DNA of 64,000 nt from Ruminococcus sp. JC304 (GCA_000285855.2 HE978651.1:1991062-2055061); one strand, 5' to 3'; counted from the stretch's first letter, positions 42,020-52,508 are shown. Notes: a model not told the origin generated them from the letters alone. Program-made: numbers and translations.

Positions 42020-44113
42020 TTACGCTTCTTCCGGTACATCTTTCATGCTGAAGCTGATTCTGCCCATCTTATCCTTACCAAGACAAACAACCTTAACCTT
42101 GTCTCCAAGTGTAAGCACATCTTCCACACGATTGATTCTTTCTTTACAGATTTTGGAAATGTGAACCATTCCCTCTTTTCCTGGTGCAAATTCAACAAAT
42201 GCTCCAAATTCCTTGATGCTGACAACCTTACCTGTGAAGATCTGACCTGCTTCAAAATCAGTAGCAATGATCTTAACCATCTCAGCAGCCTCATCCATGC
42301 TCTTCTGATCAACTCCGCAGATAGATACTGCACCTTCATCAGTAATATCAATCTTAACGCCTGTGCGCTCAATGATCGTGTTGATCGTCTTTCCTCTCTG
42401 ACCTACAACATCACCAATCTTCTGAGGATCGATCTGAATCTGGATGATCTTCGGAGCATATTTTCCTACAGATGTACGTGGAGCTGCAATACATTTCTCC
42501 ATAACTTCTGTCAGGATATATTCTCTTGCTTCTTTTGTACGTCTGATTGCTTCTTCTACGATCGGTCTTGTCAGTCCATGGATCTTGATATCCATCTGGA
42601 TTGCTGTGATACCGTCATGAGTTCCGGCTACCTTGAAGTCCATATCTCCGAAGAAGTCTTCAAGTCCCTGGATATCTGTGAGAACGATGTAATCATCATC
42701 TGTATCGCCTGTTACCAGACCACAGGAAATACCTGCTACCGGTTTTTTGATCGGTACACCGGCTGCCATCAGAGACATTGTGGATGCACAGATACTTGCC
42801 TGAGAAGTAGAACCATTGGATTCAAAGGTCTCAGATACAGTACGGATCGCATATGGGAATTCCTCTTCGCTTGGAAGTACAGGAACTAATGCTCTCTCAG
42901 CAAGTGCACCATGTCCGATCTCACGGCGTCCCGGTCCTCTGGATGGTTTTGTCTCACCTACAGAGTAGGACGGGAAATTGTAGTGATGCATATATCTCTT
43001 TGAAGTTTCAAATTCGTCAAGTCCGTCAAGCTTCTGTGCTTCTGCAAGAGGAGCCAGAGTTGTGATGGTACAGATCTGTGTCTGTCCACGTGTGAACATA
43101 GCAGAACCATGTACTCTGGGGATAATATCTGTCTCTGCTGCCAGAGGACGGATCTGAGTAATGGCACGACCATCCGGACGTTTGTGGTCTTTTAAGATCA
43201 TCTTGCGGACAGTCTTCTTCTGGTACTGATATACAGCCTCGCCCAGAACTGCAAGCCACTCTTCCTTGTCGGCAAAAGCTTCTTTCAGTTTCTCTGTTAC
43301 CTGACGGATATTTTCTTCTCTTGTCTGTTTATCGTCAGAGAACACGGCAACTTCCATTTCTGCCGGAGGTACGACCTCTTTGATCGCTGCGAAGAGTTCT
43401 TCCGGAACTGCACATGATTCGTAGCTGTGTTTCGGTTTTCCGCATTCTTCTACGATCTTATCGATAAATTTGATGATCTCCTGGTTTACTTCATGAGCTT
43501 TATAGATAGCTTCGATCATCTTGTCTTCCGGAACTTCTTTTGCGCCGGCTTCGATCATGATTACTTTCTCTCTTGTGGAAGCTACTGTAAGCTGAAGGTC
43601 AGATACATCTTTCTGTGCCATGGTAGGGTTGATGATATATTCACCATTGATCAGACCAACCTGTGTGGTTGCACATGGACCGTCAAAGGGGATATCGGAA
43701 ATGCAGGTTGCAATAGCAGAACCCAGCATAGCCGGAATCTCCGGATTACATTCCGGATCAACAGACATAACCATGTTTACCAGTGTTACATCATTTCTGT
43801 AATCCTTTGGAAACAGAGGACGCATAGGTCTGTCAATAACACGGGATGTAAGAATAGCATGTTCGCTTGCTTTACCTTCTCTCTTATTAAAACCTCCCGG
43901 GATCTTTCCTACTGCATACATTTTCTCTTCGTATTCAACGCTCAGCGGGAAGAAATCAATTCCCTCTCTTGGCTCTTTGGATGCTGTTGCTGTGGATAAT
44001 ACAGTAGTATCTCCGTAATGCATCAAAGCTGCACCGTTTGCCTGTTTTGCCACACGGCCAATATCTACGGTTAATGTTCTTCCGGCTAATTCCATGGAAT
44101 AACTTTTGTACAT
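42020..44113 (-). CDS. pnp: Polynucleotide phosphorylase
   Basis: A 697-residue 3'-5' phosphorolytic exoribonuclease. Two RNase PH domains are separated by an alpha-helical linker, followed by KH (IIQIQIDPQKIGDVVGQRGKTI) and S1 (GQIFTGKVVSIKEFGAFVEF) RNA-binding domains. The start at 44113 is favoured: GGAG lies seven bases upstream, while the ATG at 44119 would be one base from it. The leader contains a long hairpin at 44189-44291 that may be an RNase III target. rpsO is upstream on the same strand with a terminator between. Confidence 0.96.
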   Translation of the reverse strand: MYKSYSMELAGRTLTVDIGRVAKQANGAALMHYGDTTVLSTATASKEPREGIDFFPLSVEYEEKMYAVGKIPGGFNKREGKASEHAILTSRVIDRPMRPLFPKDYRNDVTLVNMVMSVDPECNPEIPAMLGSAIATCISDIPFDGPCATTQVGLINGEYIINPTMAQKDVSDLQLTVASTREKVIMIEAGAKEVPEDKMIEAIYKAHEVNQEIIKFIDKIVEECGKPKHSYESCAVPEELFAAIKEVVPPAEMEVAVFSDDKQTREENIRQVTEKLKEAFADKEEWLAVLGEAVYQYQKKTVRKMILKDHKRPDGRAITQIRPLAAETDIIPRVHGSAMFTRGQTQICTITTLAPLAEAQKLDGLDEFETSKRYMHHYNFPSYSVGETKPSRGPGRREIGHGALAERALVPVLPSEEEFPYAIRTVSETFESNGSTSQASICASTMSLMAAGVPIKKPVAGISCGLVTGDTDDDYIVLTDIQGLEDFFGDMDFKVAGTHDGITAIQMDIKIHGLTRPIVEEAIRRTKEAREYILTEVMEKCIAAPRTSVGKYAPKIIQIQIDPQKIGDVVGQRGKTINTIIERTGVKIDITDEGAVSICGVDQKSMDEAAEMVKIIATDFEAGQIFTGKVVSIKEFGAFVEFAPGKEGMVHISKICKERINRVEDVLTLGDKVKVVCLGKDKMGRISFSMKDVPEEA

Positions 44114-44188
44114 ATTCATTCTCCTTTATATAAATTCATTATTATTGTTCATCCAGACTGTATCGCTATGAAAGGATGAGTATGGAAA

Positions 44189-44291
44189 CAGGAGTCCGAA
44201 ACAACTGAAAAAACTACTTTTACCATAAATTTCCCTGCATTCTTCTGCATCATAGAAATAATCTTTTCAGTAGTCTCGGAAATAACTCCTG
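44189..44291 (-). promoter_or_regulatory. Long hairpin in the pnp leader
   Basis: About 21 base pairs form an extended imperfect stem: CAGGAGT/ACTCCTG outer, CCGA/TCGG next, then ACTGAAAA/TTTTCAGT inner (44204-44211 with 44264-44271), closing a 52-base loop. No T-tract follows, so it is not a terminator. Confidence 0.6.
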
Positions 44292-44330
44292 CATTCACAG
44301 AAAAGTTGCTGCTGACAGCTTTTTCGACTA

Positions 44331-44358
44331 AAAACGGGGCGGATGGTATATCCGCCCC
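44331..44358 (-). terminator. Terminator after rpsO
   Basis: GGGGCGGAT and ATCCGCCCC arms (44336-44344, 44350-44358) followed by GTTTTTA on the minus strand. Confidence 0.88.
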
Positions 44359-44371
44359 TTCCGCATACTAA

Positions 44372-44638
44372 TTATTTTCTTAAACCTAATTTTTCAATCA
44401 GTGCACGGTATCTTTCGATGTCTGTTTTCTTCAGGTAAGCTAACAGTCCACGTCTCTGACCTACCATTTTCAGAAGACCTCTTCTGGAATGATGATCTTT
44501 GTGGTTGCTCTGTAAATGCTCTGTAAGCTCCTGAATTCTTGCTGTAAGAATAGCTACCTGTACCTCTGGTGATCCTGTATCGCCTTCAGTTCTTGCATAT
44601 TCTTTCATGATTGCTGCTTTCTTTTCTTTTGAAATCAT
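44372..44638 (-). CDS. rpsO: Ribosomal protein S15
   Basis: An 88-residue primary rRNA-binding protein of the 30S platform. The signatures [30 protein letters not shown] and [21 protein letters not shown] are all present. The start at 44638 (MISKEKK) has GGAGG eight bases ahead; the frame continues upstream to 44683 without a better site. It precedes pnp, the conserved order in many bacteria. Confidence 0.97.
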   Translation of the reverse strand: MISKEKKAAIMKEYARTEGDTGSPEVQVAILTARIQELTEHLQSNHKDHHSRRGLLKMVGQRRGLLAYLKKTDIERYRALIEKLGLRK

Positions 44639-44741
44639 TTTGATTTCCTCCTGTTTATATATTATTATTGATTGGACCGCCACATATTAAGGGATGGTCG
44701 GAGTTTCCTGTCCCTGAACATGGGCTGAATTCACCTTGGAT

Positions 44742-44770
44742 AGTATATCACATTGCCCATGGTGTGTAAA
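44742..44770 (-). promoter_or_regulatory. Promoter of rpsO
   Basis: TTTACA (44765-44770), 17-bp spacer, TATACT (44742-44747). The leader of about 97 nt has complementary GGGA/TCCC and GACC/GGTC segments and could hold an S15 autoregulatory structure. Confidence 0.75.
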
Positions 44771-44778
44771 CTCTTTTT

Positions 44779-45678
44779 TTATTTTTCTTTTCGAAAGTAT
44801 TCCTGACCTTTGACTGCATCCTTTTCCAACTGTTTTTTTAAAGCTTCCAGAGATGTAAATTTTTGTTCAGGTCTGAGAAATTTTTTAAAATCCACCCGGC
44901 AGTACTGGCCATAAAGGTCTTCCTGGCAATCAAACAGATAGGTTTCCACTCCAAGAAATTTCTCTCCTCCTACTGTAGGTTTATATCCAATATTGGTGAT
45001 TCCCTGATATGTTCTTTCCTTAAAATACGAAACTGTGATGTAGACACCGTTAGGCGGCATCAGTTTCTCTCCAGAAGGAATCAGATTTGTTGTGGGAAGG
45101 AGATATTTATGTCCCATTCCCCGTCCATGCTCCACTTCTCCCTCCACAGAGAAATCCATTCCCATAAGAGCATGAAATTTTTCCATATTGCCTCTGCTCA
45201 GTTCTTCCCTGATAAAAGTGCTGCTGATCTTCCTGCGTCCATCCATTTCTTTTGGCAGGATTTCCACATCAAAGCCATATTTTCTGCCATATTCTTTCAG
45301 CATCTGCGGAGTTCCTTTTCGTTCAAAGCCAAATCGGAAATCCTCCCCGACAGCCACGTAGGAGGCCTGAAGGTCTCCTACCAGAATTTCTTTTATAAAA
45401 TTTTCTGCTTTCATATGCCGGATCCGGTCATTCAACGGACATTCCAACAGAATATCTACGCCCAGCTTCTCTAGCAGGCGACATCTTTCTTCTTTTGTAA
45501 GAATGGTTCTGGAAGCATTTCCAAGAGCCAGCACTACTGCCTGTGCTCCCTCCTGCTTCTGTCCGATAATTTTCTCCACAAGCTTTCTGTGTCCGCGATG
45601 TATGCCATCAAACTTTCCAAGAGTTACCGCACTGTGGGCAATCCTTGGAAAATCATTCTCGATTCTTATATATTCCAT
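44779..45678 (-). CDS. ribF: Bifunctional riboflavin kinase / FAD synthetase
   Basis: A 299-residue two-domain enzyme. The N-terminal FAD synthetase half has GKFDGIHRGHRKLV and the ISSTFIREEL segment. The C-terminal riboflavin kinase half has GRGMGHKYLLPTTNL and GVYITVSYF. It turns riboflavin into FMN and then FAD. It is the last gene of the infB-truB operon, following truB by about 35 bp. Confidence 0.95.
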   Translation of the reverse strand: MEYIRIENDFPRIAHSAVTLGKFDGIHRGHRKLVEKIIGQKQEGAQAVVLALGNASRTILTKEERCRLLEKLGVDILLECPLNDRIRHMKAENFIKEILVGDLQASYVAVGEDFRFGFERKGTPQMLKEYGRKYGFDVEILPKEMDGRRKISSTFIREELSRGNMEKFHALMGMDFSVEGEVEHGRGMGHKYLLPTTNLIPSGEKLMPPNGVYITVSYFKERTYQGITNIGYKPTVGGEKFLGVETYLFDCQEDLYGQYCRVDFKKFLRPEQKFTSLEALKKQLEKDAVKGQEYFRKEK

Positions 45679-45714
45679 TGTGTCTCCTAATTATCGTAAT
45701 GTCTGGATAATGCC

Positions 45715-46599
45715 TCAAAACATTTTCACAGGGAAATATAGAAACCGCCTTTCATCCCACTGATAAACTCCGGCAAATGCACCTCCACTGCTACACATTC
45801 TGATCCAGCCCTGCTTCTCACATCCGGAAACCACTCCCTGAGGAAGAGGATTCCCATTAGCAAGAAGCCTGTCACCTTCTTCTTTACAGCAAATCCGGGG
45901 ATATTCTCCCAGGATTTCTTCTATACCCAGAACCTTATCCTGTATAGCTCCGGACTTTACAGCTTCCTCTGCCTGTGCAAGTGTAATGGCGTCCTTTAAT
46001 TCAAATTTTCCCACTTTTGTACGCACCAGAGATTCCATGGCAGCGCCGCAGCCAAGCTTCTCTCCCATATCATGGCACAGTGTACGGATATAGGTTCCCT
46101 TGCTACAGACTACACGATACCGCACCAACGGCAAATTTATCTCCAGAATTTCAATCTGATAAAAGTGTACAGGCCGTGGCTTTCTCTCCACAGTCTTTCC
46201 CTCTCGTGCCAGCTCATAGAGTTTTTTCCCATTTACCTTCAATGCTGAATACATGGGAGGAATCTGAAGCTGTTCTCCAAGAAAGGATTCCGCTGCTTCT
46301 TTTACCTCCTTCTCAGTCACAGAAATCGGTTCCGTCTGTGACAGAATAGTCCCTGTCATATCCTGTGTGTCTGTCACTACTCCAAGGCGCATAACTGCCT
46401 CGTAGGTTTTCTCTTTATCAGTGATCAGATCCACCAGCTTTGTAGCTTTGCCCAGCGCTACCGGGAGAACCCCCTCTGCGTCCGGGTCAAGGGTTCCGGT
46501 ATGCCCGATCTTTTTCATATGAATAATTCCCCTCAATTTTGCCACAACATCATGAGAGGTATACCCTTTTTCCTTGCGGATCACTATGATTCCATCCAT
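45715..46599 (-). CDS. truB: tRNA pseudouridine-55 synthase
   Basis: A 294-residue TruB. The catalytic Asp sits in HTGTLDPDAEGVLPVALGKATK (about 32-53); YEAVMRLGVVTDT and the CSKGTYIRTLCHDMGEKLG segment are also present. It makes the T-loop pseudouridine in nearly all tRNAs. Its start overlaps the last base of the nrnA stop, which implies coupled translation. Confidence 0.96.
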   Translation of the reverse strand: MDGIIVIRKEKGYTSHDVVAKLRGIIHMKKIGHTGTLDPDAEGVLPVALGKATKLVDLITDKEKTYEAVMRLGVVTDTQDMTGTILSQTEPISVTEKEVKEAAESFLGEQLQIPPMYSALKVNGKKLYELAREGKTVERKPRPVHFYQIEILEINLPLVRYRVVCSKGTYIRTLCHDMGEKLGCGAAMESLVRTKVGKFELKDAITLAQAEEAVKSGAIQDKVLGIEEILGEYPRICCKEEGDRLLANGNPLPQGVVSGCEKQGWIRMCSSGGAFAGVYQWDERRFLYFPVKMF

Positions 46600-47561
46600 C
46601 AGTCCTCTGTCTCCTGAAACTGTTTGCAGATCTGCCCTGTCACATTATTGATCACATCGTACACAGATCCCTGCAGATCACAGCCTGCTGCACGCATATG
46701 TCCGCCGCCGCCAAAGTATACTGCTATCTTGCTTACGTCAATTTTTCCGTTAGATCGAAGAGAAACCTTGAAAGACTGCTGTTCAAACTCATAGATAAAC
46801 ATAGCAACCTCCACACCCTGAGTGAGGCGAAGTTGACTGACAATACCATCCAGATCCTGACCGTCAACACCGTAGAAGTCCATGTCTCTCTTTTTGAGAT
46901 AGCCAACAATACATTTCCCATCCAGAAGCATAATGCTCTCTGCCAGAACTCGTCCCATAACCTGATTCTGGATATAAGTTTTCTGATAAAAAGATTCATC
47001 AATAATCTTACTGAAATTGAATCCTGTTTTCATCAGTTCTCCGGCAATCCGCATGGTATCCGGAGAAGTTGAAGAATACTGGAACACTCCTGTATCATGA
47101 ACCATTCCTGTATAGATTGGTTTGGCAATCGTGCAATTTATTTTTTCAGGATCCAGCAGACCATATAGAACCTCACAGGCAGAGCTTACCTCTCCCTGGA
47201 TATGATTGATCTGGGCAAATCCAGGATTGCTGACATGATGATCAATACAAGCTGTCTTTTTTGCAGAGTCAAAATAGGGAGCTGCAATGGCCAGTCTGTC
47301 CTTTGCGCTCACATCGCAGGTAACAAAAAGGTCATATTCCTTCTCACCATCCAGTTCCATTTTAACCTCATCCATACAGTCAATATGACCAAAAACCGGT
47401 TTTGGATGATCCAGATACACATCCACCTGAATCTCCGGCCAATAGGTTTTCACATATAAATATAATGCCATACAGGAACCGACACAGTCACCGTCCGGAC
47501 GAACATGTCCGCCGATTCCCATTGTTTTCACACCATCCAGTATCTCCGCAATATTTTTCAT
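46599..47561 (-). CDS. nrnA: DHH-family nanoRNase/pAp phosphatase
   Basis: A 320-residue DHH-DHHA1 phosphoesterase. Metal sites: GHVRPDGDCVGS (about 18-29), TCDVSAKD, and the DHH motif in CIDHHVSNPG; the C-terminal DHHA1 domain ends with FGGGGHMRAAGC. It degrades 2-5 nt RNA fragments and removes the 3' phosphate from pAp. It sits between rbfA and truB, its standard place in Firmicutes. Confidence 0.94.
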   Translation of the reverse strand: MKNIAEILDGVKTMGIGGHVRPDGDCVGSCMALYLYVKTYWPEIQVDVYLDHPKPVFGHIDCMDEVKMELDGEKEYDLFVTCDVSAKDRLAIAAPYFDSAKKTACIDHHVSNPGFAQINHIQGEVSSACEVLYGLLDPEKINCTIAKPIYTGMVHDTGVFQYSSTSPDTMRIAGELMKTGFNFSKIIDESFYQKTYIQNQVMGRVLAESIMLLDGKCIVGYLKKRDMDFYGVDGQDLDGIVSQLRLTQGVEVAMFIYEFEQQSFKVSLRSNGKIDVSKIAVYFGGGGHMRAAGCDLQGSVYDVINNVTGQICKQFQETED

Positions 47562-47573
47562 ATATTTAACCTC

Positions 47574-47984
47574 TCAAATTTCTTCCTCATCCTGGAAATT
47601 GTCAATATCAGTTTCCTGTTTGTGAGACTGATCTTTCTTTGCAATATCATCGATCAATTTAGACATGGTCACACCATATTCGATGGACTCATCCAGGATG
47701 AAACGAATTTCCGGCGTATTCCTCAGATTCATATTATGAGCAAGCTGACGTCGGATATAGCCTTCTGCGCTTTTTAGTCCTTTGATCGTTGCTTCTTTTG
47801 CTTCTTTTTCCCCAAGCACACTAATGTATGCCTTACAGGTTTTCAGATCAGGAGCCACTTCCACAGCCATGACAGAAGTCATGGGATGAATACGCGGGTC
47901 CTTAATCTCATTACGGATGATGGTGCTCAGTTCTTTCTGAACCTCACCATTGATCCTTGTATTCTTAATACTGTTTTTTCGCAT
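47574..47984 (-). CDS. rbfA: Ribosome-binding factor A
   Basis: A 136-residue KH-like 30S maturation factor. RINGEVQKELSTIIRNEIKDPRI, VEVAPDLKTCKAYIS and LRNTPEIRFILDESIEYG are typical of the family. It helps mature the 5' end of 16S rRNA and supports growth at low temperature. The acidic tail (DNFQDEEEI) is an ordinary extension. AGGAG precedes the ATG. Confidence 0.95.
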   Translation of the reverse strand: MRKNSIKNTRINGEVQKELSTIIRNEIKDPRIHPMTSVMAVEVAPDLKTCKAYISVLGEKEAKEATIKGLKSAEGYIRRQLAHNMNLRNTPEIRFILDESIEYGVTMSKLIDDIAKKDQSHKQETDIDNFQDEEEI

Positions 47985-48042
47985 TCAGATATTCACTCCT
48001 ATTTTATCAGCCGGACATTTCTATCCGGCTGTATCCTGATAC

Positions 48043-50784
48043 CTATCTTGGTACCTCTACCATAATATAGGCCTCTACCTTATCTTCTTCTTTTACATCA
48101 TTAAAGCCGTCAAATACAAGACCACATTCATAGCCCGTCTTAACTTCTTTTACATCGTCCTTAAATCTCTTCAGAGATGCAAGTTCTCCCTCGAAGATCT
48201 GCTCTCCTTCTCTGGAAATACGAACCTTACAGTTTCTCTGGAAGACACCATCCAGAATGTAGCTTCCTGCAATTGTACCAACTCCGGATGCCTTAAACAG
48301 CTGACGAACCTCTGCATGGCCAATTACTTTCTCCTCAAATACAGGATCCAGCATACCCTTCATAGCAGCTTCCACATCTTCGATTGCCTGATAGATAACT
48401 CTGTACAGACGGAGGTCTACGCCCTCCTGCTCAGCCAGCTGTTTCGCTGTAGTATCAGGACGGACATTAAAGCCGATAATGATCGCATTTGATGTAGCCG
48501 CAAGACTAACATCAGATTCATTGATGGCGCCAACTCCACCATGGATAACTTTAACAACCACTTCTTCATTGGAAAGTTTGGTCAGACTCTGTTTTACGGC
48601 CTCTACAGACCCCTGCACATCAGCCTTTACAATAAGTGGCAGTTCTTTCAGATCACTTGCTTGAATCTGATCAAAGAGATTATCCAGAGACAGTTTACCC
48701 TTTGTCTCCTCCAGCAGACGATTCTTGTTTTCTGATACGAATGCTCCTGCAAAATTCTTCGCCTCTTTGTCACTGTCAAAGGACAGCAGAATCTCGCCGG
48801 CATTTGGAACATCACCAAGACCCAGAATCTCTACCGGTGTGGAAGGACCAGCCTGTTTAATACGTCGTCCCCTATCATCCATCATTGCACGTACCTTACC
48901 GCTACATGCTCCTGCTGCGATGAAGTCCCCTACATGAAGAGTTCCCTTCTGTACAAGAATTGTAGCAACAGGGCCCTTTCCTTTGTCAAGCTGTGCTTCA
49001 ATAACCAGACCTCTGGCTGCACGGTTTGGATTTGCTTTCAGTTCACATACCTCTGCTGTAAGCAGGATCATTTCAAGAAGAGTATCAATTCCCTCTCCTG
49101 TATGGGCAGAAACAGGTACAAAAATTGTACTTCCACCCCAGTCTTCCGGAATCAGCTCGTATTCAGAAAGTTCCTGTTTTACACGTTCAATATTGGCACT
49201 TGGTTTATCAATCTTGTTAATAGCAACAATGATCTCAACGCCTGCTGCTTTTGCATGGCTGATAGCCTCTACTGTCTGAGGCATTACACCATCGTCCGCT
49301 GCAACAACCAGAACTGCAATATCTGTAGAATTAGCACCACGCATACGCATTGCAGTAAATGCTTCATGTCCCGGAGTATCCAGGAAAGTAATCTTCTCTC
49401 CGTTGATCTCTACCACAGAAGCACCGATATGCTGTGTGATACCACCAGCCTCACCTCTGGTTACATTTGTTTTACGGATAGCATCCAAAAGAGATGTCTT
49501 ACCATGGTCAACGTGACCCATAACACAGACAACCGGTGGTCTTGGAACCATCTTGGATTCATCCTCTTCTTCCTCTTTCAGAAGTTCTCCGATCACATCC
49601 ACCTTCTCTTCCGGTTCTGCAACAATATCATATTCCAGAGCAATTTCCTGAGCTTTTTCAAAATCGATCTCATGGTTCACAGTAACCATCATACCCTGCA
49701 TGAAAAGCTTCTTTACGATGGCTGAAGGCTGCATTTTCATTGCCTCTGCCAGTTCGCGGATTGTCATCTTCTCCGGAAGGGTAATCTCCTTAACCTCTGG
49801 TTTCTTCTCTTCCTGTTTTGGCTGAGGAGCCGGCTTCTGCAGTGCCTTCGGTAATCTGGAATTCTTGTTAAAGCCTCCCTGATTTGGTCTGCGTCCACCA
49901 TTATTCTGGCTCTTGTCGAATTCTTTTTTCTTATTTTTATTCTCTCTGTCGCGCTCTCTCTTGCTGTCCTTGGAAGTCTTGGTCAGTTCAGGTGCAAATA
50001 CCATGTCATCATTCTTTCTGGTATTCTGGCGCTGTCCCTGCGGGCGGCCTTCGCCCTGTGGTCTGCCCTGGCCAAATCTGCCTCCCTGGCTTCTTCCATC
50101 TCCCTGCGGACGACCGCCCTGGCGGTTCTGGCCATCTCCCTGGCCTCTTCCCTGTCCAAAACGATTTCCCTGTGGACGGCCTTCACCCTGGAAACGACCA
50201 CCCTGACGGTTCTGACCATCTCCCTGTGAACGGCCCTGGCTAAATCTGCCTCCCTGGCTTCTTCCATCTCCCTGCGGACGACCGCCCTGGCGGTTCTGGC
50301 CATCTCCCTGGCCTCTTCCCTGTCCAAAACGATTTCCCTGTGGACGGCCTTCACCCTGGAAACGGCCACCCTGACGGTTCTGGCCATCTCCCTGGCGGGA
50401 GCCTCTGTTGCCGGCACCTGCACGGTCCGAAGTTGTCTGACGCGGAGACTGAGTTTCTGCTGTTTTTGTCACAGCTGGTTTTACTGTCTCATTTGTCTTT
50501 GGTGCCTCTGCTGTTTTTTCAGCTGCAGGCTTTACTGTTTTCTTTCTTGTTTTTCCTCCGTCGCTTGCATTCTGTGCATGATAAACACGGATAATATTCT
50601 TTTTCTTTTTAGGTGTTTCAGCCTTCTCTCCTTCAAGATTTGCTGTTACAACCTTTTCTTCTGTTTTGGGAGTATCCAATTTCGCAATATGCTCCTTTCC
50701 CCTATTATATTTATCTGTTTCTGTTATTTCCTTGTTCTGCCTTCCAAGCTCTCTGGTCAACTCATGTACCTGCAATTTTGACAA
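48043..50784 (-). CDS. infB: Translation initiation factor IF-2 with RG/Q-rich N-terminal repeats
   Basis: A 913-residue GTPase that places fMet-tRNA on the 30S subunit. The G domain starts near residue 423 with [12 protein letters not shown], then DTPGHEAF and NKIDKP. Before it lie an IF2N domain (about 340-390) and a long disordered region (about 55-330). Residues about 125-240 contain a 56-residue Gly-Arg-Gln-rich unit repeated twice. The start codon is TTG with GGAGG eight bases upstream. The N-terminal [14 protein letters not shown] helix matches the family. The repeat is almost identical at the DNA level. Confidence 0.96.
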   Translation of the reverse strand: MSKLQVHELTRELGRQNKEITETDKYNRGKEHIAKLDTPKTEEKVVTANLEGEKAETPKKKKNIIRVYHAQNASDGGKTRKKTVKPAAEKTAEAPKTNETVKPAVTKTAETQSPRQTTSDRAGAGNRGSRQGDGQNRQGGRFQGEGRPQGNRFGQGRGQGDGQNRQGGRPQGDGRSQGGRFSQGRSQGDGQNRQGGRFQGEGRPQGNRFGQGRGQGDGQNRQGGRPQGDGRSQGGRFGQGRPQGEGRPQGQRQNTRKNDDMVFAPELTKTSKDSKRERDRENKNKKKEFDKSQNNGGRRPNQGGFNKNSRLPKALQKPAPQPKQEEKKPEVKEITLPEKMTIRELAEAMKMQPSAIVKKLFMQGMMVTVNHEIDFEKAQEIALEYDIVAEPEEKVDVIGELLKEEEEDESKMVPRPPVVCVMGHVDHGKTSLLDAIRKTNVTRGEAGGITQHIGASVVEINGEKITFLDTPGHEAFTAMRMRGANSTDIAVLVVAADDGVMPQTVEAISHAKAAGVEIIVAINKIDKPSANIERVKQELSEYELIPEDWGGSTIFVPVSAHTGEGIDTLLEMILLTAEVCELKANPNRAARGLVIEAQLDKGKGPVATILVQKGTLHVGDFIAAGACSGKVRAMMDDRGRRIKQAGPSTPVEILGLGDVPNAGEILLSFDSDKEAKNFAGAFVSENKNRLLEETKGKLSLDNLFDQIQASDLKELPLIVKADVQGSVEAVKQSLTKLSNEEVVVKVIHGGVGAINESDVSLAATSNAIIIGFNVRPDTTAKQLAEQEGVDLRLYRVIYQAIEDVEAAMKGMLDPVFEEKVIGHAEVRQLFKASGVGTIAGSYILDGVFQRNCKVRISREGEQIFEGELASLKRFKDDVKEVKTGYECGLVFDGFNDVKEEDKVEAYIMVEVPR
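50074..50394. repeat. 168-bp tandem repeat inside infB
   Basis: 50074-50226 and 50242-50394 differ at only two of 153 positions, with a 168-bp period (56 codons, in frame). The unit encodes Gly/Arg/Gln-rich sequence. Confidence 0.9.
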
Positions 50785-50787
50785 TTG

Positions 50788-51087
50788 CTATACCTCCTTC
50801 ATGATTGCTTTCGCAAAGTTTTCATCCTGGACAGCCAGACAGGCACGGAATTCCTTTCCCATTGCCCTGCCAAGACTCTCTTTATCTGAATAAAAAGAAA
50901 TCGGAACTTCATAAAAGCTGCACATGTTTCGGAATTTCTTCTTGGTATTCTCTGATGCATCCTCAGCTACAATAACCAGCAGTCCCTTTCCTGTTTTTAC
51001 TGATTTCTCAGTGGAAAATTCACCGCTTACAGTCTTGCCTGCTTTGGTAGCCAGCCCTATCAGTGACAGTACTCTGTTATTTTTCAA
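50788..51087 (-). CDS. ylxQ: L7Ae-family RNA-binding protein YlxQ
   Basis: A 99-residue L7Ae/L30e fold protein (LSLIGLATKAGKTVSGEF, LLVIVAEDASENTKKKF). Its Bacillus homologue binds kink-turn RNA and sits in the same operon. The start is TTG with GGAGG seven bases ahead, and it overlaps the end of ylxR. It lies 3 bp before infB. Confidence 0.88.
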   Translation of the reverse strand: MKNNRVLSLIGLATKAGKTVSGEFSTEKSVKTGKGLLVIVAEDASENTKKKFRNMCSFYEVPISFYSDKESLGRAMGKEFRACLAVQDENFAKAIMKEV

Positions 51088-51352
51088 TATCCTCCAGCTC
51101 CTTCTTCAGTCGCTCATATACTTCGTCCGGAATCCCTGCCTTCAGAGAACGTTCAAGGCCATGATTTTTCATTGCCTTTTCCAGACAGTCTCTGGAGAAA
51201 CACAGGTAAGCACCTCTGCCGTTTTTCTTTCCGGTAGTATCCAGTACAATTTCATCCTCTGTAGTCTTCAGGACTCTTATCATTTCTTTTTTACTTTTCA
51301 TTTCCCTGCAGCCTGTACATTGGCGCATAGGAATCTTACTCTTCGTTTTCAT
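51077..51352 (-). CDS. ylxR: YlxR/RnpM (DUF448) RNA-binding protein
   Basis: A 91-residue DUF448 protein with the family marks RQCTGCREMKSKKEMIRVL and GRGAYLCFSRDCLEKA. In Bacillus and Clostridia it modulates RNase P activity. It overlaps nusA at its start and ylxQ at its end, the tight nusA-ylxR-ylxQ-infB order. Confidence 0.93.
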   Translation of the reverse strand: MKTKSKIPMRQCTGCREMKSKKEMIRVLKTTEDEIVLDTTGKKNGRGAYLCFSRDCLEKAMKNHGLERSLKAGIPDEVYERLKKELEDIEK

Positions 51353-52508
51353 GATCTGCTGCTTCCTGCTCCTCTGCAGAATTCTCTTCTATACCGGATT
51401 CTGCTTCAGAATCATTTTCTGCATATTCGTCGCCGGACTCCTCATCCTCATCATAATCATAGAAATCACCGGATTCCTTTGCCTGGGTTTCACTCTTGAT
51501 ATCAATCTTGAATCCTGTCAGTCTTGCTGCCAGACGCGCATTCTGTCCTTCCTTGCCGATTGCAAGAGAAAGCTGGTAATCCGGTACAACCACCAGTGCT
51601 GTTTTATCATCCGGATCTGCCATAACTGCAATTACTTTTGCAGGACTTAAGGCATTCTCAATAAGAATTGCTGGATTCTCATCCCAATTGATAATATCAA
51701 TTTTTTCACCGCGGAGTTCTTCTACCACAGCATTAACACGGGCTCCGTTCATACCTACACAGGCTCCTACAGGATCTACATCCGGATCATTGCTCCATAC
51801 TGCGATCTTAGTACGGGAACCAGCCTCACGGGCAATACTCTTAATCTCTACAGTACCATCTCTCACCTCTGCAACCTCTGACTCAAAAAGTCTTTTTACC
51901 AGTTCCGGATGAGTTCTGGATACCAGAATACGAGGTCCCTTCGGTGTATCCTTAACTTCCAGGATATACAGCTTGATTCTCTCTGTAGGTTTAAAATGCT
52001 CACTCTTAACCTGTTCGTTTTCACTTAAAACAGCATCTACCTTACCCAGATTAATACTTACATTCTTGCCCATCACGCGCTGCACGATACCTGTTACCAC
52101 TTCTTTTTCAATTCCATGATATTCATCATACAGTACTCTGCGCTCTTCCTCACGGATTTTCTGCAGGATTACGTTTTTGGCATTCTGTGTTGCAATTCGT
52201 CCGAATTCCTTAGACTGGATAGGAACCTGGACAATCCCGCCGATTTCTGCTCTGGATGTAATTTTCTGAGCATCTGTCAGGGAAATTTCCAATGCCGGAT
52301 CTTCCACATATTCCACAACATTTCGCTCTGCATATACAGCAAAATCACAGGTTTCCGGATTAATGGTCACATGTACATTGTCTGCTTTGCCAAAATGGTT
52401 CTTGCAAGCCTGGATCAGAGACTGTTCAATTGCCTCCAGCAATGTATCTTTGCTGATATTTTTTTCCTTTTCCAGGATATCCAGCGCCTCCATTAACTCT
52501 TTGTTCAT
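51336..52508 (-). CDS. nusA: Transcription elongation/termination factor NusA
   Basis: A 390-residue NusA: N-terminal RNA polymerase-binding domain (1-130), S1 ([22 protein letters not shown]), and two KH domains ([41 protein letters not shown]). It ends in a strongly acidic tail of about 45 residues in place of the C-terminal repeats of enterobacterial NusA. It is involved in pausing and termination. Confidence 0.96.
   Translation of the reverse strand: MNKELMEALDILEKEKNISKDTLLEAIEQSLIQACKNHFGKADNVHVTINPETCDFAVYAERNVVEYVEDPALEISLTDAQKITSRAEIGGIVQVPIQSKEFGRIATQNAKNVILQKIREEERRVLYDEYHGIEKEVVTGIVQRVMGKNVSINLGKVDAVLSENEQVKSEHFKPTERIKLYILEVKDTPKGPRILVSRTHPELVKRLFESEVAEVRDGTVEIKSIAREAGSRTKIAVWSNDPDVDPVGACVGMNGARVNAVVEELRGEKIDIINWDENPAILIENALSPAKVIAVMADPDDKTALVVVPDYQLSLAIGKEGQNARLAARLTGFKIDIKSETQAKESGDFYDYDEDEESGDEYAENDSEAESGIEENSAEEQEAADHENEE

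Noticed and set aside
44189-44291. Long hairpin before pnp as an intrinsic terminator of rpsO
   Set aside because: There is no T-tract, and a clean rpsO terminator already lies at 44331-44358.
50040-50400. Repetitive block that at first glance resembles a CRISPR array or satellite
   Set aside because: The period is 168 bp, in frame with infB, and without spacer-like unique segments; it is a coding repeat.
49884-50594. Long plus-strand open frames opposite the infB N-terminus
   Set aside because: They are mirror frames of the Gly/Arg/Gln codon repeats, with no ribosome site and no recognisable product.
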